Assembly: GCA_025997195.1 (NCBI GenBank)
Contig: BNUG01000084.1
Location: 1-5,983 of the forward strand
Direction of reading: 5' to 3'
DNA: 5,983 nt
Source of the DNA: Clostridia bacterium
GTDB lineage: Bacteria > Bacillota > Clostridia > Peptostreptococcales > Anaerovoracaceae
The translations under genes were made by a program, and so were the position numbers. Position 1 is the stretch's first letter; every line of letters begins with the position of its first letter. Below, piece by piece: positions 4,678-5,983 of the stretch. The notes beneath the pieces are model-generated. The model made no database searches, was not told where the DNA came from, and was given only the letters and a program-made list of their open reading frames with translations.

Positions 4678-4705
4678 TCAGCTGAACCTCACACTCCAAT
4701 CAGCT
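4662..4705. repeat. 22-base tandem duplication over the GNAT stop codon
   Basis: Units 4662-4683 and 4684-4705 are adjacent and differ at two neighbouring bases only (GA against TC at the 12th and 13th positions). Read on the minus strand, the first unit encodes the end of the GNAT protein and contains its TGA. The second unit lies in the spacer and carries the TTG at which the AAA-ATPase remnant frame opens. Twenty-two is not a multiple of three, so the two copies are read in different phases. Confidence 0.9.
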
Positions 4706-5983
4706 GAAAGTGGATCGTTTGACTTGTCTCTTGGTCGTCTAATTCCGCAAACATTTTTTGGATCTCGTCATCCAGTGAAACATCGATCTGCATGGCATAG
4801 GTGGCATAATCGAGCAGAAAAGCCTTCACCAGCGCTTTGGGTATCCCATCCTGATAGCTATTCTGCAGGTTGAGAGGGAGTGCGATCAGCTGCAGGTCAT
4901 AAACATTTTGCTTGGTGAGATCAAGCTTTGGCTGTACATAATTGAAGTCAAGCCTACGGTAGCCCATTTTGTGCCAAAACCAGTGCTGCTTCTGTAAGAT
5001 CTCCGGAATGTTCGCATCATATTTGTCGATCTCTCCGAACACATAATCCAGACTGTTGTGCCCGTTCACCTGCGCGTCGACATCCAAATACTCGATCGCT
5101 TTCTGATACAATTTGGAGCCGATTTTGTCGGACCGGAAGCCGTTTTCAACAGCGATGGATTCAATGACGCCGCAATTTGATTCCTCAAAATAGTCGCAGA
5201 TCACCCCTGCCACCACCTTGTGTTCGTGCAGGAATAATAAAATATGATAATTGTTTTTGCCGTACCAGCCATCTTTCTTTTTTCGCAGGAAGTCCAAGAG
5301 ATTGTCCAGGCTGTCGCGCTTGTTCCGGTTCGGAAATGTATGGATGTAGATACCGGTGTAATATTCTCCAAGGTTCACAATGCTCCCCTTGTCGTCGATG
5401 CTGACGTCCACCAGTTCCAGCGTTTCATGAATGTCTGTGAAATAGGTATCAAATGTCGAAAATATCGTACTGGCGGAATACAGTTTTTCCGTTTTCAGAA
5501 GCGTTTGATATTGTACGGATAAAGGTGCTCCCTCCTCTGTCTTTTCCTTATATTTTTCAAGAAAACAATTTTCGATATACTGATTCATCGATAGGGTATA
5601 CCGATATTCGCGGCTTAGTTTGTTCTCTGAAAAGACCTCATCCAAAAAGGCAAAACATTTTTCAATCAATACCTTTACACAAAACTGATAGGATTCCTCG
5701 TTTGCCTGATTTGCATGTTCGAAAAATGAAATCGCCTTTTGCGGCTGAAACGCTTCCGCTTCCGACCCGCCGGCCGAAATGATGAGCCAAACATAGGCGG
5801 TGCAATAATAATTCTGCGCGACATACCCGCTCCTAACGTCATAATCGGCAGCCTCCAAAAGAAAAATCTGATTGTCCGCGATCTTGTTGATAAAGTACGT
5901 ACTGATCGAACTGAAGTATTCCCTGTTGTATTCAATATAGTTTGGGGCGGAGAACAGGGAGCAGGTCACCGAACAAACCAATC
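4689..5983 (-). CDS. Large GNAT-type N-acetyltransferase with unknown N-terminal half (5' end outside window)
   Basis: The frame is open from the window edge to TGA 4691-4689, at least 430 residues. Numbering is from the TTG at 5981, which is probably internal because no ribosome site can be seen. Residues about 205-350 form a GNAT fold that would transfer an acetyl group from acetyl-CoA to an amine: YHILLFLHEHKVVAGVICDYF (245-265) gives beta strands 2-3, and CGVIESIAVENGFRSDKIGSKLYQKAIEYL (270-299) gives strand 4 and the CoA pyrophosphate loop. That loop reads R-S-D-K-I-G where R-x-x-G-x-G/A is usual, so one glycine is replaced by lysine (K286). ILQKQHWFWHKMGYRRLDF (328-346) matches the usual end of the fold ('--FW-k-GF'). 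Residues 1-190 and 355-430 are not recognised; the former are helical with many aromatic residues. The substrate is unknown. It is much longer than the usual 150-200 residues, so it is a multi-domain member. It lies 11 bases upstream of the AAA-ATPase remnant. Confidence 0.8.
   Translation of the reverse strand, partial: LVCSVTCSLFSAPNYIEYNREYFSSISTYFINKIADNQIFLLEAADYDVRSGYVAQNYYCTAYVWLIISAGGSEAEAFQPQKAISFFEHANQANEESYQFCVKVLIEKCFAFLDEVFSENKLSREYRYTLSMNQYIENCFLEKYKEKTEEGAPLSVQYQTLLKTEKLYSASTIFSTFDTYFTDIHETLELVDVSIDDKGSIVNLGEYYTGIYIHTFPNRNKRDSLDNLLDFLRKKKDGWYGKNNYHILLFLHEHKVVAGVICDYFEESNCGVIESIAVENGFRSDKIGSKLYQKAIEYLDVDAQVNGHNSLDYVFGEIDKYDANIPEILQKQHWFWHKMGYRRLDFNYVQPKLDLTKQNVYDLQLIALPLNLQNSYQDGIPKALVKAFLLDYATYAMQIDVSLDDEIQKMFAELDDQETSQTIHFQLIGV

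Overview
This looks like an accessory, partly decayed stretch of a bacterial chromosome or large mobile element. G+C is moderate by eye and Shine-Dalgarno sites are strong AAAGGAG/AGGAGG types. The gene mix (Api92/DUF1281-like protein, PcfJ-like remnant, AAA-ATPase/PD-(D/E)XK-family remnant, ADP-ribosylglycohydrolase remnant, IS200-type element) is most familiar from Bacillota of anaerobic communities, possibly Clostridia or Negativicutes. That assignment is inference only; there is no rRNA or tRNA to settle it.

Layout, left to right. (1) 1-547, minus: 182 N-terminal residues of an Api92-like ferredoxin-fold protein, cut by the window edge. (2) 727-1140, minus: the C-terminal part of an ADP-ribosylglycohydrolase (DraG family), missing its N-terminal half and carrying a 12-base G/C homopolymer near its end. 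(3) 1239-1559, minus: a small one-pass membrane protein of unknown function. (4) 1681-1851, minus: a 56-residue, highly charged, probably helical protein followed by a strong hairpin. (5) About 1887-2533, minus: an apparently complete IS200-type insertion sequence with an intact 136-residue Y1 HUH transposase and hairpins at both ends. (6) 2538-3197, plus: an unrecognised remnant, then a PcfJ-like reading frame broken by a one-base shift in a run of five G. (7) 3215-3937, plus: an intact YgjP/COG1451-type zinc metallopeptidase, 17 bases behind the PcfJ-like frame. (8) 3985-4677, minus: a middle fragment of an AAA-ATPase/PD-(D/E)XK-family protein that has lost its Walker motifs and nuclease end. 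A perfect 21-base palindrome lies at its truncated 5' end. (9) 4689-5983, minus: a large GNAT acetyltransferase with an unidentified N-terminal half, open at the window edge.

Apart from the possible PcfJ-like/metallopeptidase operon, I see no pathway linking these genes. Three of the recognisable families are truncated or frameshifted, so the region reads best as a graveyard of accessory genes with a few survivors (transposase, metallopeptidase, GNAT protein, small charged protein). The points most worth a second look are the poly-G tract, the palindrome at the AAA-ATPase breakpoint, the 22-base tandem duplication over the GNAT stop codon, the frameshifted PcfJ-like gene, and the complementarity between the two untranslated ends of the transposase message. 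I did not find convincing evidence of a new multi-gene system.
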